A DNA stretch of 64,000 nt from positions 2,122,189 through 2,186,188 of the forward strand of contig RPFO01000348.1 in the NCBI GenBank assembly GCA_009746045.1, read 5' to 3'. Each line of letters opens with the position of its first letter. The stretch's first letter is position 1. The notes under the pieces are model-generated. The model saw nothing but the letters and a program-made list of their open reading frames with translations. It made no database searches and had not been told where the DNA came from. The DNA comes from Mesostigma viride. Taxonomy: Eukaryota > Streptophyta > Mesostigmatophyceae > Mesostigmatales > Mesostigmataceae. Below, in pieces: positions 10,468 through 20,678 of the stretch. The position numbers and the translations under genes were made by a program.

Positions 10468-12526
10468 CGGGCGGGAAATAGTTGCAACTGCCACCAGCCA
10501 CGAGGTAGCCATGGCTGACGGCGGAGCTCATAACTTTCACGTTTGAGCACCGAATTTAGCCGTGAATATCACAGTCGACGCGTCGATCTTTCTACGACGC
10601 ACATGCTGATATACAATTTTCCGACGCTCTTACGCAATATATGGCGAACAAACGCGCCTCGACACAACGCAGCCTGGCGGCAGCCTGCGCTCGGCAATGA
10701 AAATACGTCTGCAGCTCCGGCTGCAGCTTCGCCATCAGGTCCGGCAGGCAGCGCTGACACTAGTCGTGCACTGGTGCTCGCCCAGCCCCCCGGGCTTGCC
10801 TCGCCATCTGCATCGCCAGAGCCCAAGCGCAGTCGGCCAGTCGCCCTGCTGAGCCGCACTGGGACGAGATTTCCTTTGACATCAACGCATATGGCTTCTG
10901 GAGGCGCGGTCGATCCGGAGTCTTCATGGATCAAGACGTGTTTTTCGGCACGTACTCCTCGTTTCAGGACCTGTGCTTGTACCTGTGCTCCAACAATCGC
11001 GGCCGCTGGTCAGGCCGGCGGTCAGCTTGCCGACCCCGTCGAGGATCTCCCGCGCATTGGCCGCATGAATCGTCCCACGCTCCAACGCTTCGCCCTCTGG
11101 TCCCTCGATCCTCGGGCGCTCCGACGTCGAGATCTGGGCCCCCCACCACCGCCCCCCACCGTTGCGACAGAATCCATCGTCCGCGCCCTCCTTAAGGAAG
11201 CTTTCGAGCAGCACGTGACCCCCCTTGCCACAGATGTGGCGGCAATTGGAGGCACGCTGGCTGGCGAGCTTCCCACCATTTCCACCGCCACCTCTACCCT
11301 GTCGCTCCTCGCCTCCTCCACCGCCACCCTCCCCTCCTCCGACGCCATCACCGCCCAGCTCCGCGACATCGACCAGCGCGCCTCAAGGATAATGCAATCG
11401 CTATCGAGGTCCTGCAGAACACCGCCGGCCTCACCGCCCAGGCAGTGAAGGACATTGCCGCCAAGCCAGGCCCTGCTGGCCTGGCCGGCGATGCTCCTCC
11501 CATCACGACCTGGGCGGACATGCTTAAGCAACATAACATACCACCTCCACCACCTCCGCCGTCGCAGCCCAGCTCCAACGGCAGACGCTTGACCTCCGCG
11601 AGGAGGCCGAGCTCGCCAAGCGCAGCCTCAACGTCATCGTCAAGAGCTTCGACTTGGAGGAAGGTGAGAATTCCAAGAAGCTTGCACGTGCGTTTGAGAG
11701 CAAAATCCTTGCACGCATGGGCCTCCTTGGTGAGATTAACTGACCGCCCACCGCCTCCCCCGCGCGCGGGGTAAGGCCGGGGCGCCTCCGCTTCTTCTCA
11801 TCTTTGAGAGCCCAGCGGACAAGATTTCGTTTCTCAGACGCCGCAAGCGGCTCGAGAAGACTCACTTCGCCATTGACGACGACTTGACCCTGGCGCACCA
11901 ACAAAGGCGACGGGAGCTATGGCCGACCTACCTCCAGCTCCGGCAGACCAAGGCGGGCCAGCCGGTGTACTGGAAGGGGGCGGCCATCTACGTCGGCCAC
12001 AAGCCCTGGCACGCGACCCCCTCGACCACCGCGGCCCCAGCCGGACCCCAGCAGCCCCAGCCTAGGGGAATACAGCAGTAGTAGTGTAGAATAGATAGAC
12101 CGTGGCCATGTTGTACATGTACGCCTACTACAGGCACTATACTAGCTAAGCCACACGCTTTATTTAACCATGTACATGCGTGCCGATGATGCACATGCCA
12201 CACTCCAGATGATGCCTTAGTAGCTATATTTAGTTATGCTGTGCCCATGCAGAGAGCTGCTCTCTGCTGAGATGTCACGCTCTAGCTTTTGTATAGCTAT
12301 GATGATCTTCCCCCCCATGACAGGCTCCCCCTTCGCTGGGCATAGCTTGATATAGATCATGGGGATGCAGGTGCCCTGGTGCACCTAGAGCAAGTGTTGT
12401 TTACATTCCCACTCTTGCATGCAGGAAGTAGCTTAGAATGTATTATAGGCTCATATGCCCCTTCTCTGGGCTATGTGCTACATATACTCCCAACGGAGTT
12501 ATGTTCCTAATTAATTAATCTTAATT
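10468..12526 (+). mobile_element. ORF1-only (HAL1-like) retroelement, complete insertion
   Basis: An 11-bp target duplication AATTTGCCCCC flanks the element (10457-10467 and 12527-12537). Inside are a 5' UTR, an ORF1 gene (10543-12081, frameshifted), a 3' UTR, a hairpin ACTCCCAACGGAGT (about 12487-12500) and a TTAATTAA tail. There is no endonuclease or reverse transcriptase. The duplication shows it moved as this unit. A shorter copy of the family is at 48530-49317. Mammalian HAL1, an ORF1-only LINE derivative, is the closest analogy I know. Confidence 0.85.
10543..12081 (+). pseudogene. LINE ORF1 protein (L1-type), frameshifted
   Basis: The protein runs through three frames: 10543-11448, 11445-11774 and about 11780-12081. 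The N-terminus is Ala/Ser/Pro-rich and disordered. The middle is a helix-prone stretch (EQHVTPLATDVAAIGG). Then come an RRM-like segment (RSLNVIVKSFDLEE read across frames) and the C-terminal domain with RRRELWPTYLQLRQ and PVYWKGAAIYV. This order matches L1 ORF1p, an RNA-binding trimeric chaperone that coats LINE RNA. At least two frameshifts make this copy non-functional. Confidence 0.75.
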
Positions 12527-12537
12527 AATTTGCCCCC

Positions 12538-12733
12538 AGAATTTGAATATCGTGTCTGATTGATTGCGTGCTGCTGTGGCATGCCTCTGGCATGTCAAAG
12601 GAGAACGGGGTTCCCTGCCCTTTCTTCCTGTTGTGCACATGCAGGGATTAAAAGCACTTCGGTGCTCCGTGACTCCCCAACGGGAGCACGAGTTTAATTA
12701 ATTATTTAATTAATTAATTCATTGGGCCATGAT
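12538..12733 (+). mobile_element. LINE 3' UTR remnant with terminal hairpin
   Basis: This is the continuation of the host sequence split by the ORF1-only element: its left part is 10422-10467. It ends with AAAAGCACTTCGGTGCTCCG, the GGGAGCAC hairpin arm and a TTAATTAA tail. Similar 3' ends lie at 10270-10415, 13575-13735 and 41590-41721. Confidence 0.65.
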
Positions 12734-12743
12734 ATGCTCACGC

Positions 12744-13502
12744 GTTCGCTCAACACCTACTGGCGCTCCAAGGGCCTGGACAAGCACCGCAAGCGCATGC
12801 TCTTCAAGGTCCTCGTCCTCACGGTGCTCACGTATGGCGCCGAGGCGTGGACACTCACGGCAACACTGGCAGCTAAGCTAGACGGCACGGTAACCAGGAT
12901 GCTCCGACAGGTCCTGAATGTCGGGTTTTCTCAGCGTAGGTCATTAGAGTCTTTGTATCACGGTATGCCTCGTATTTCGGATGAGATTAGGCAGCGTAGC
13001 CGATAGCATAAACTGTAGGACATCTTCGGCTCGCACCAGCCAGGTCGACACCGCCCTTGGTCTGGCCGGTCCCCAGCGGCTCGGCCAACCAGGGCGGCAT
13101 ATTTTGACCTGGCCTGGCCCCAAGAACATTCCTAAAAGGGTAGGGAAACACGCCATGACCTATTATACCCAGATGTTGCTGGACGACCTAGTGGTCCTGG
13201 GCAGCCCAGTTTGAGTATCGCATCCCCTCTCTCTCCCTTCTCTGGACTGCCATGCAGGACACTGAGAAGCGGTGGCAGAAGATTGTCAAGGCTCACACGC
13301 CAGCCCCTGTGGGCAAGCCGCCTCCCCCCAAGAGGCGGAGCCGTTTTGATGAGTAGCGTAGATAGGCTTTTCTAGACTAGATATAGCTTAGAGTTAGGTT
13401 AGTTCGATTACGCGGCTTCCCCCACTCCACCCATCCAACCTGGAATATGTGCTACATGATCTCCCAACGGAGGCATGTTATAATTTAATTTAATTTAATT
13501 TA
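12744..13502 (+). mobile_element. LINE-B, 5'-truncated copy with target duplication
   Basis: ATGCTCACGC occurs at 12734-12743 and 13503-13512. The insert starts inside ORF2 with RSLNTYWRSKGLDKHRKRML, carries TYGAEAWTL and ends with KIVKAHTPAPVGKPPPPKRR, a stop near 13353, a 3' UTR, the hairpin ATCTCCCAACGGAGG (about 13460) and a (TTTAA)n tail. Several indels break the frame after about 13005. It is inserted in a LINE-A-type 3' UTR whose right part resumes at 13513. Confidence 0.85.
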
Positions 13503-13735
13503 ATGCTCACGCAGGAATTATTACCACGGAATTTGCCCCCAGAATTTGAATATCGTGCCTGATTAATTGCGTGCTGCTGTGGCATGCCTCTGGCATGAAG
13601 GAGAACTTTAGGGGGTCTCTGCCCTTTCTTCCTGTTGTGCATATACAGGGATTAAATCAAATACAGGGATTACTCCGGTGCATGCTGGACTGCTGGCCGT
13701 GCATGACTCCCCGACGGGAGAACGTGTTTAATGAA

Positions 13736-14527
13736 TGGTAGCTCAAGCCTGCCGTTATCTTTTCCGCGTTTCCGAGTCGTTCAGGATGATGAATATGAAT
13801 GGAGATGGAAATGTGTAGCCTTGTGCATTGAAATAATGGCTGGCTTACGTGTAGAGCGACTAGATATGGCCTAGACGGTGGGGTTGGAATTAAACAGCGG
13901 GAGACGGTGGGGCACGGAGTACTATGCTAATCTCATTAAATAATGACACAAAAGTTATAAGTATCGCCTGCATCATGCCCCAACCATATAGTCACTAGAG
14001 GGGGATATAATCCTCATCTGAGCTGTCCTCTACTACTGTAATGGCCGACAAGGCGGTAGTGTAGCGGCTATCCTCAGGGGCAAAAACCTGCGCACGTGGC
14101 AGGTGTCCCTAGGTATGAGGGCTATTGGCTAGGCATGTACATGGTTACTACATTCAATCGCATATGGAAACAGCTGGCTAGCCACAATGGCGGCATGAAT
14201 CGTAACATGGTGGGGTTATCACATGGGCCGAAAGTGTATACCCATCAGATGTACATCTGATGACGTGCGCGTGCAATTGTTCATTTATGAATTCTGCAGC
14301 TAGAGCCCATGCATGTCGACCTGCGCGCCAGCTGCAAACATGCATGTGCAACTGCATGCAAACATGCCGGATCGAAATCTGAATATGCATAAGTTTCAAT
14401 ATTTCAGTTCGGTATATGGTCAGTACATTGATCCAGTGGCTGTACATGCATGGCGAAACGTGACATGATAAACAAATTCCTGGCTTGGGGGTTCGGCTTC
14501 AATTTGAAAGGACTTGTAAAAATAGAC
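13736..14527. other. Intergenic, no gene
   Basis: This contains a copy of the dispersed repeat (CACGGAGTACTATGCTAATC at 13914) and unremarkable mixed sequence. The frame at 14178-14447 on the minus strand has no recognisable features. Confidence 0.5.
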
Positions 14528-14537
14528 ACATGTGCAC

Positions 14538-14568
14538 CGATTTCTGGCCTGCGCTGGTTGTCTCCTTG
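14538..14568 (+). mobile_element. micro-SINE, 31-bp insertion with target duplication
   Basis: The insert is only CGATTTCTGGC followed by CTGCGCTGGTTGTCTCCTTG. It is flanked by exact 10-bp repeats ACATGTGCAC at 14528-14537 and 14569-14578. The same 3' terminus ends other copies at 47263-47298 and, inverted, 49189-49267 (79 bp). See the findings. Confidence 0.8.
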
Positions 14569-14844
14569 ACATGTGCACGAGTTGAATGAAATTCAGGAAA
14601 TGCCATAGTCAAATTCCTCACATGATGGTCAAGTTGCTAGCAAAGGTTGCGTGAATACACAAAGAAGAGCGCTAAAGCTGTAGAACCATAGTCTAACCTC
14701 CTACATCAGTTTGCGGCCAAGGAAAAAAAAAAAGCAGGCCTGCATCACTGCAAGACGTCATAGAACCTGCCCATGACATCCTGCTCTCGCATCTTCAACC
14801 TCACGAAATTTCGCTCAATCACCCTGAGTTCCCCAGTGTCGCCC

Positions 14845-14849
14845 TTACA
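14845..14849 (-). terminator. Possible UGUAA poly(A) signal
   Basis: TTACA on the plus strand reads TGTAA on the minus strand, about 45 nt after the stop of the 14892-20615 gene. UGUAA is the usual polyadenylation signal in many green algae. Five bases are weak evidence on their own. Confidence 0.35.
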
Positions 14850-14891
14850 AAGGCATGTACATGGTATCATCAATGAGCCCCAAGATCGCGC

Positions 14892-17800
14892 TCAGCGATC
14901 GTTATCGTCCCTCTCCTCAATGGCCCCATTCCGCCCCCGTGTGAAAGAGTTCACCAGCTGGTTGTACTCCTCCATCGGGTCATACACCCGCTTCTGGATA
15001 TGCCGCTCCGTCTTGCCCACACCCCCGCCGGCATGCTCCCTCCCGTGCGGGCCAGCCGTCGCATCCCTTCTACTGCCACCCGCGTACCCCCGGTCCTGGC
15101 CCAACCCAGGCCCCTCCTTGCCCCTCCGCATACCCGTCCCCCGCGCATCCCGGTCATAATGCGAGCCACCGTCACCCTGCCCCGCCGCCCCGCCCGACAC
15201 CCTCCCCCGGGTCCCCCCCTGGCCAGTATTCCCCCCACCCCACCGGTCATCCCCCCTTGATGATGACCCCGATTGTGATCCCCCGGACCGTCGTGCACCG
15301 GAACCGCTGCCAGTAGACACTCGGCCGCTCGCCCCATGGGCATGCGCGCCCCCTGACGTCGAGGACGACTTCCCGCCCCCCGACGACCTCCCCCCACCCC
15401 CCCCAAGCCCCAGCACGACCTTGAGAGCCTCCTTGGGCAGCTTCAGCCGCTGGAGCTCCCGCAACGCAGCCGCGAGCTCCTTGCTGCTGCGCTTGCGCGC
15501 GCGGTGGCTGGGCGACCGCACCTCCCTCTGCGCGTGCTGGAGCGCCCCTTTCATCTCCCTCGCCAGCTGCTCCAGCTCCTCCCGCAAGGATCGCCCAAGG
15601 GGGTCACCCACCGCCGACGCCCCGCCCCCACGGGATGACGATGACGGCCCATGCGGCCCCTTGGCGCCGCCACTGCCCCTTCGGCCATCCCCACCAGAGA
15701 ACCCATCCGAGAACTGCCGCCCGTAACCACCACCACCACTGCTGCCATCCCCCCAACGGCCCCGCCGACCGCCCCTACTGCCGTCCGCCCCATCGCCGTC
15801 GTCCTCTTCCTCGTCCCCATCCCCCCGGACCCCACCCCCCACGTGGGGCCGCTTATCGAACCAGCTTAGCCCGCCATCCTCTCTAGGTTTCTGCCGCCAC
15901 GGCTTGATGGCTTCTTCCGATGCCACCTCGCCACGGATATCCCCTACCCGCCGCCACTCGCCCCCCTCCATCTCCCCCGCCCGGTCGAGCCCCTCATCCG
16001 GCTGGCCCTGGGGTCGCTGCCACGCCAGGCCGCCCTGCTGCATCCCTGTGGAGGTAGAACCCTGGCGCACATCGTCACGTTTCATCCCCCATCCCGCGGG
16101 CGTGCCCGCCCTGACCCCACCCGCTTTGTCGCCGCTGCCCCACAGGCCAGTGCCCTCACGGTCATCATCACCATCATAGTCATCATTACCGCGGTTACTG
16201 CCATCCCCATCCCCATCCACATCCCTGCCATTACCAGCACTGCCACCTGCCGGGAGCTGCTTCTGTGCGAGACCCACCAGAGGTGTCGACCCACCCGGCC
16301 CTTTTAGATCCGATCCCACCGGCGTTCCCACGCCGGCGCCACGGGATCCGACCCCACCCTGCCCACCGGCAAGACCCGCGTTGCCACCACCGCCCACTTG
16401 CCCCTGGACACCGTCCGTCCCGGCTCCCTCACTGGCCGCCCTCGCGCGGCTGTTCAGGATGTTCAACACGGCGTCGATGACATCACTCTCACCATCCTCC
16501 GCATCACCGCCAACCGGCTTGGCCGCCACGGAACCCCCGGCAACCCCGGGTGCCGGCGGCCCTTCCAGCTGATCCACCAGTTCCTGCCAGACGTCACTCA
16601 GCTCTTCTTCCCCTTCATCCTCCGCCTCCTCCTCGGGATCCTCCATACCACCCATGCCCAGCCCGCGACCCTGGGGGCCTCCACGGGTTGCCCCCACCCC
16701 TGCATCCTTCCCCACAGATGCGGCCGCGGTTGTTTCCTCCTCGCGGTTACGGGCGCGAGCACGCTGCACCAACGTGTCCAACAACTGGGAGAAGACATCG
16801 CCCCCCTTGCCGGGGTCAAATCCTGTGCTGGCATCCGTTACCTCAGGCTGTGTCTGGCCCACTCCCCCCATCCCCTGGTTGCCACCAGCCCCGCCCAACA
16901 TCCCCTGACCGCTGCCGCCTGTGGCCCCGCCGGTGCCAGCCTCTCGGGCGTCCTGCCCGCTGTCCCCAACCATCCCTCCCCCAAAACCGCCATGCCGGGA
17001 GCTACCATCGCCAGCACCCATGCCCTGACCTTGCCACGGCCCCACCCCCCCTTGCATCCCCCCCGATGCCCACTGGACGATGCCCTCCCTGGAAGCCCCC
17101 CCTTGGAGGGACGCTGCCTGTGTTGAGAACGAGGAGGCTTCTTGCGCCGACTGTGACTGCGCGTCGATCTGGAAACGGTTAGCCTGGCCGGTGCCTATCG
17201 ACCGCCCCCCCTGCCCGGCCATCTGCCCCCCGCTGGCTAAGCTTGATAACGACCCAAGCTGCGTGCCATCAGGACGGGGAAAACCTCCCGTGGCAGCACC
17301 CTGAAACATGCCACCACGTGCACCCCCATCGATGGCAGCGGCCGCGCCCCCTTGCGCCCCAAAACGGTCCAACGGCCGCGCAGACACACCAAAGCCTGCC
17401 CCTCTGGCGGCCGAGGCCTGGCCAGGCAGCTGTAGCCCACCCCTCGCCCGGTCCCTCGCCCGGTCCATCTCCTCTTCACCCATCCACGCATCCGCATCGT
17501 TGGCGGTGTCCCACGCATCATCACCACCGCCAGCATCATCAGCGCCATCACTAGCACCCCGTGAACTCAGCAAGGCCTGAGTGCCTGTCACGGATGATGA
17601 CCCAGCGGTCGACATGCCACCCACATCGAACAGACCGGGACGCGCCTCAAACCCGAGAGGGCGGCCCATCTCACCACCGCCGCCATTACGGTTACCACCG
17701 CCGTTGCTGCTGAAGGCATGGCTGCCACTGCCACCGCTGAAGCCACCATTGCTGTTGCTCTCGCTGTTGACGCCCCCACCAACAGACCCACTGGCGTCAC

Positions 17801-20615
17801 CACGTCCCGAGACATCCCAAACGGAACGTGGACGCTGCTCTGAGGCCCACTGTAGCCCCCCTTGGCCCAACCCTTGTCCTTGCCCTTGCCCTTGCCCTTG
17901 CCACAACCCCTGCCCTTGCCCCTGGCCTTGGCTTTGTTCCACCCCTTGCTCAAACCCTTGCCCTTGCCATCCGCCCTGCGCCTGCCCCTGGCCTTGACCC
18001 TGGAACTGGTTTTGGAGGCGGCCTTGGCCCTGCCCTGGCCCGGGCCCTGGCCCTTGCCCTTGCCTTTGCCTTTGCCCTTGCCCTTGCCCTTGCCCTTGCC
18101 CTTGCCCTTGCCCTTGCCCTTGCCCTTGCCCTTGCCCTTGCCCTTGCCCTTGCCCTTGCCCTTGCCCTTGCCCTTGCCCTTGCCCTTGCCCTACCCCTCG
18201 CCCAAGATCTTGCCGCCCGCCCTGCTCCTGCCCCTGCCTCTGCCCATAGCCTTGGCTTTGGATTTGGCCTTGGCCTTGGTTCGGGTCTTGTCCTTGGTCT
18301 GGGTTTTGGCCTTGGTTCTGGCCTTGCCCAACCCCTTGCCCTTGCGCTTGCCACCGGCCCTGCCCTTGTCCCTGCCCCTGCCCATAGTTTTGGCCCTGGG
18401 CTTGGGCTTGGCCTTGCCCTAACCCTTGCCCCTGCTGCACCCCAACGCCCGTGAGTAACGACATGGCGGCCGCGTCAAGGTTGGCTGTGACGGTAGATGG
18501 TAGTGGTAGCCGTGCAATGTCCGTGCGCGTGGCACCGTCCCGCGAATCCCCGAACCCATCAGCCGCACCCGCACCGCCGTCACCGCCCCCAATCCTCCCC
18601 TTCCTGGCCCCCTCAGCCCTCCCCTCCCTTCTCCTGCTGTCATAGTCGCCATCATCAACATCATCATCATCGTTGCCGTTGTCATCAGCGTCATCACTGG
18701 CGTTTACATTGCCCTGACCATCACTGGCGCCAGCATCACCGCCGCCCGCCACATCGACATCACCCCACTCCCCTCCCAGGTCGTCGTCACCCCCATCATT
18801 GATCCGCCCACCATTCTGGCTGCCGTCACGACCAATGCCACCACTGCCACCACTGCCACCGCCGCTGCGGTCGCGGTCATTATCACCACTGCCACGGTCA
18901 CTGTAACCACTGCCACCGCTGGCATCGGCAATGTCATGGCCACTGTCAACATCACCAATATGACCGCTGCTGCCACCACCACTGCTGCTGGCAACTTCGC
19001 TGCCGCCACTACCGCCATGTCCGCCAGCATTACTGCCATCGTCCATGCGGCCCTTAAGGTGCACCAGATGCTTGAACCAATCAGCCCAGCTGCCCCGCCC
19101 ACCGCTACTTGAATCCTCATGAGTCGATGGATCCCCCCGCGTGGAATCCCCAGATACCCCGGGCAAAGGCAAGGCTGCGGAAGCAGAAGAATTGTCTCCA
19201 GTCCGCCCCACATCAGCCCACTTGTCCGAAGACAACCCGTCCTGTCCGCCCGCCGACATCCCCATGCCAATGACGCCCCGCCAGCTGTCGCCCTGGGATG
19301 CCCCACCCTGGCGCCTCCCAGCCACCCTGTCTGAAGGGATGTCGAATGTGCCCCCCGCACCATCGTCGCTATTCTCGCCGCCATTGTCCCCATCATGATC
19401 CCCTCCCTCATCACCACCATCACCATCATGACCATCATGACCATCATCATCATCATCATCACCATCATCATCCCGGTCATTGCCCTCAAACGCACGGCCC
19501 CTCCCATCCCTGTCACCACCAAAACCAGTGCGCTGGCCACCGGCAGCCGCCACACCAGGCAGGAGCTCCCTCACGGTCAACTGCGCGGCCTCACTGCTGG
19601 CATCGGTGAGGGGCAGTGCGCCGCCAGCATTCGCCAACGCATTACCCACCCCGGCTCCCGATGACAGTGCTGACGGTAGCCCACCGGCCGGGCTTGACCC
19701 ATCCCCATCCCCGCCACGAATGGGGTCGGTCAGGCCAGGGTCGCGGGAAATGCCACCCAACCCAAAGCGGAGGGAAGGTGTGCTGGAAGTAGGGTCCTGG
19801 ACCTGGCTTGGGTCAAATGCGCTGCCAGCCCCACCGCTGGCAAGCACCACGCCATCAGCAGGTGTCACTGCAGCAGGGTTGTCGCTGCCCCCGCCCCCGC
19901 CCCGGCCTGTACCCAGCCCCTGGATCTTCTCATGCTGTGGCAACTGCACCCTGGCCCCTCCCTGCCAGAGCATGCCGTCATCATCATGCATGCTAGCGCC
20001 CTCCTTGTCGTCCTCGTAGGTGGCCTCAACGCCAGGGTCCGACCGGCCCTGCCCCTGACCGAACGTGGCACCCGGGGTAGCACCCCGAGGAGGGGTGTCA
20101 AGGGCACTGCCGGGGGAGCCGAGGCTACTGACGGTTGCAGGGGCGCCGTCATTGATGGGGAACTGGGAAGGGATCGGAGGCGTGGAAGGGAGGGACACAT
20201 CACCCCAGACATCCTCGCCTTCGTCGGCGTTGTCTTCGTTGCTGGATGCGTCCGAATGGATTGCGGAAGCCGCTGTCAAGGAGGAAAAGGCATCGTCAGT
20301 TCCTGTCTGTCCCGCAGCGCGTGCTACATATCCTGCAGCGTCCACGCCAGAGAGCTCATCCTCCGAAAATCCGTCAGTTTGTAAGTATTCACCGTCGGCA
20401 GTCGAGAGCCGCGCCTGCTGACCCAAGGAGGCCTGCCGGTCTCCCTCCTTGCGCTGCTTGAAGTGCAGAGCAACGCCATAGTGGACGGAGGCCACCGCCG
20501 CGCAGGCCAGCAGCGCAATGCAAGCGGTGCACAGGAAGCAGCGACGAGCCGCACTTCTCTTTTGTTGTTTCTTCCGGAGTGCGGCCTGCTTCCCCGCGCC
20601 GGTGACTGGAATCAT
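14892..20615 (-). CDS. Large Gly/Gln-rich membrane-anchored protein, unknown function
   Basis: A single uninterrupted frame of about 1,907 residues. I prefer the Met at 20615 (MIPVTGAGK) over an upstream Met at 20678. Residues 1-25 are basic (RKKQQKRSAARR), followed by one hydrophobic segment (CFLCTACIALLACAAVASVH), so it is probably a type II signal anchor with the rest outside the cytosol. Then comes a long disordered region: a D/G acidic tract at about residues 375-410, and a Gln/Gly repeat (GQGQGQ, about 720-915) encoded by a CCTTGC hexamer array at about 17866-18450. Near residues 1665-1735 there is a helical, charged segment (SLREELEQLAREMKGALQ; ELAAALRELQRLKLPKEALK), possibly a coiled coil, then a Gly/Ser tail ending YNQLVNSFTRGRNG. 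The open frame across 5.7 kb argues for a real gene. A cell-wall or extracellular-matrix role is a guess from composition. Confidence 0.75.
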   Translation of the reverse strand: MIPVTGAGKQAALRKKQQKRSAARRCFLCTACIALLACAAVASVHYGVALHFKQRKEGDRQASLGQQARLSTADGEYLQTDGFSEDELSGVDAAGYVARAAGQTGTDDAFSSLTAASAIHSDASSNEDNADEGEDVWGDVSLPSTPPIPSQFPINDGAPATVSSLGSPGSALDTPPRGATPGATFGQGQGRSDPGVEATYEDDKEGASMHDDDGMLWQGGARVQLPQHEKIQGLGTGRGGGGGSDNPAAVTPADGVVLASGGAGSAFDPSQVQDPTSSTPSLRFGLGGISRDPGLTDPIRGGDGDGSSPAGGLPSALSSGAGVGNALANAGGALPLTDASSEAAQLTVRELLPGVAAAGGQRTGFGGDRDGRGRAFEGNDRDDDGDDDDDDGHDGHDGDGGDEGGDHDGDNGGENSDDGAGGTFDIPSDRVAGRRQGGASQGDSWRGVIGMGMSAGGQDGLSSDKWADVGRTGDNSSASAALPLPGVSGDSTRGDPSTHEDSSSGGRGSWADWFKHLVHLKGRMDDGSNAGGHGGSGGSEVASSSGGGSSGHIGDVDSGHDIADASGGSGYSDRGSGDNDRDRSGGGSGGSGGIGRDGSQNGGRINDGGDDDLGGEWGDVDVAGGGDAGASDGQGNVNASDDADDNGNDDDDVDDGDYDSRRREGRAEGARKGRIGGGDGGAGAADGFGDSRDGATRTDIARLPLPSTVTANLDAAAMSLLTGVGVQQGQGLGQGQAQAQGQNYGQGQGQGQGRWQAQGQGVGQGQNQGQNPDQGQDPNQGQGQIQSQGYGQRQGQEQGGRQDLGRGVGQGQGQGQGQGQGQGQGQGQGQGQGQGQGQGQGQGQGQGQRQRQGQGPGPGPGQGQGRLQNQFQGQGQGQAQGGWQGQGFEQGVEQSQGQGQGQGLWQGQGQGQGQGLGQGGLQWASEQRPRSVWDVSGRGDASGSVGGGVNSESNSNGGFSGGSGSHAFSSNGGGNRNGGGGEMGRPLGFEARPGLFDVGGMSTAGSSSVTGTQALLSSRGASDGADDAGGGDDAWDTANDADAWMGEEEMDRARDRARGGLQLPGQASAARGAGFGVSARPLDRFGAQGGAAAAIDGGARGGMFQGAATGGFPRPDGTQLGSLSSLASGGQMAGQGGRSIGTGQANRFQIDAQSQSAQEASSFSTQAASLQGGASREGIVQWASGGMQGGVGPWQGQGMGAGDGSSRHGGFGGGMVGDSGQDAREAGTGGATGGSGQGMLGGAGGNQGMGGVGQTQPEVTDASTGFDPGKGGDVFSQLLDTLVQRARARNREEETTAAASVGKDAGVGATRGGPQGRGLGMGGMEDPEEEAEDEGEEELSDVWQELVDQLEGPPAPGVAGGSVAAKPVGGDAEDGESDVIDAVLNILNSRARAASEGAGTDGVQGQVGGGGNAGLAGGQGGVGSRGAGVGTPVGSDLKGPGGSTPLVGLAQKQLPAGGSAGNGRDVDGDGDGSNRGNDDYDGDDDREGTGLWGSGDKAGGVRAGTPAGWGMKRDDVRQGSTSTGMQQGGLAWQRPQGQPDEGLDRAGEMEGGEWRRVGDIRGEVASEEAIKPWRQKPREDGGLSWFDKRPHVGGGVRGDGDEEEDDGDGADGSRGGRRGRWGDGSSGGGGYGRQFSDGFSGGDGRRGSGGAKGPHGPSSSSRGGGASAVGDPLGRSLREELEQLAREMKGALQHAQREVRSPSHRARKRSSKELAAALRELQRLKLPKEALKVVLGLGGGGGRSSGGGKSSSTSGGAHAHGASGRVSTGSGSGARRSGGSQSGSSSRGDDRWGGGNTGQGGTRGRVSGGAAGQGDGGSHYDRDARGTGMRRGKEGPGLGQDRGYAGGSRRDATAGPHGREHAGGGVGKTERHIQKRVYDPMEEYNQLVNSFTRGRNGAIEERDDNDR
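17866..18450 (-). repeat. CCTTGC hexamer array inside the Gln/Gly-rich gene
   Basis: Nearly perfect CCTTGC repeats at 18058-18190, with degenerate flanks, encode the Gly-Gln tract on the minus strand. Hexamer length keeps the frame, so copy number can vary without breaking the gene. Confidence 0.9.
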
Positions 20616-20678
20616 GGAACGTAGATCCCGCTGCCTTGCTGCTGAGCAGGGCAAAGGCAGGCAGTTATCTCGCAACAA

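Noticed and set aside
17828-18454. Plus-strand Ala/Leu-rich frames opposite the Gln/Gly tract, resembling membrane segments
   Set aside because: They are the antisense of the CCTTGC hexamer array (Leu-Ala and Leu-Pro repeats). The minus-strand frame continues for 1,907 residues, these do not.
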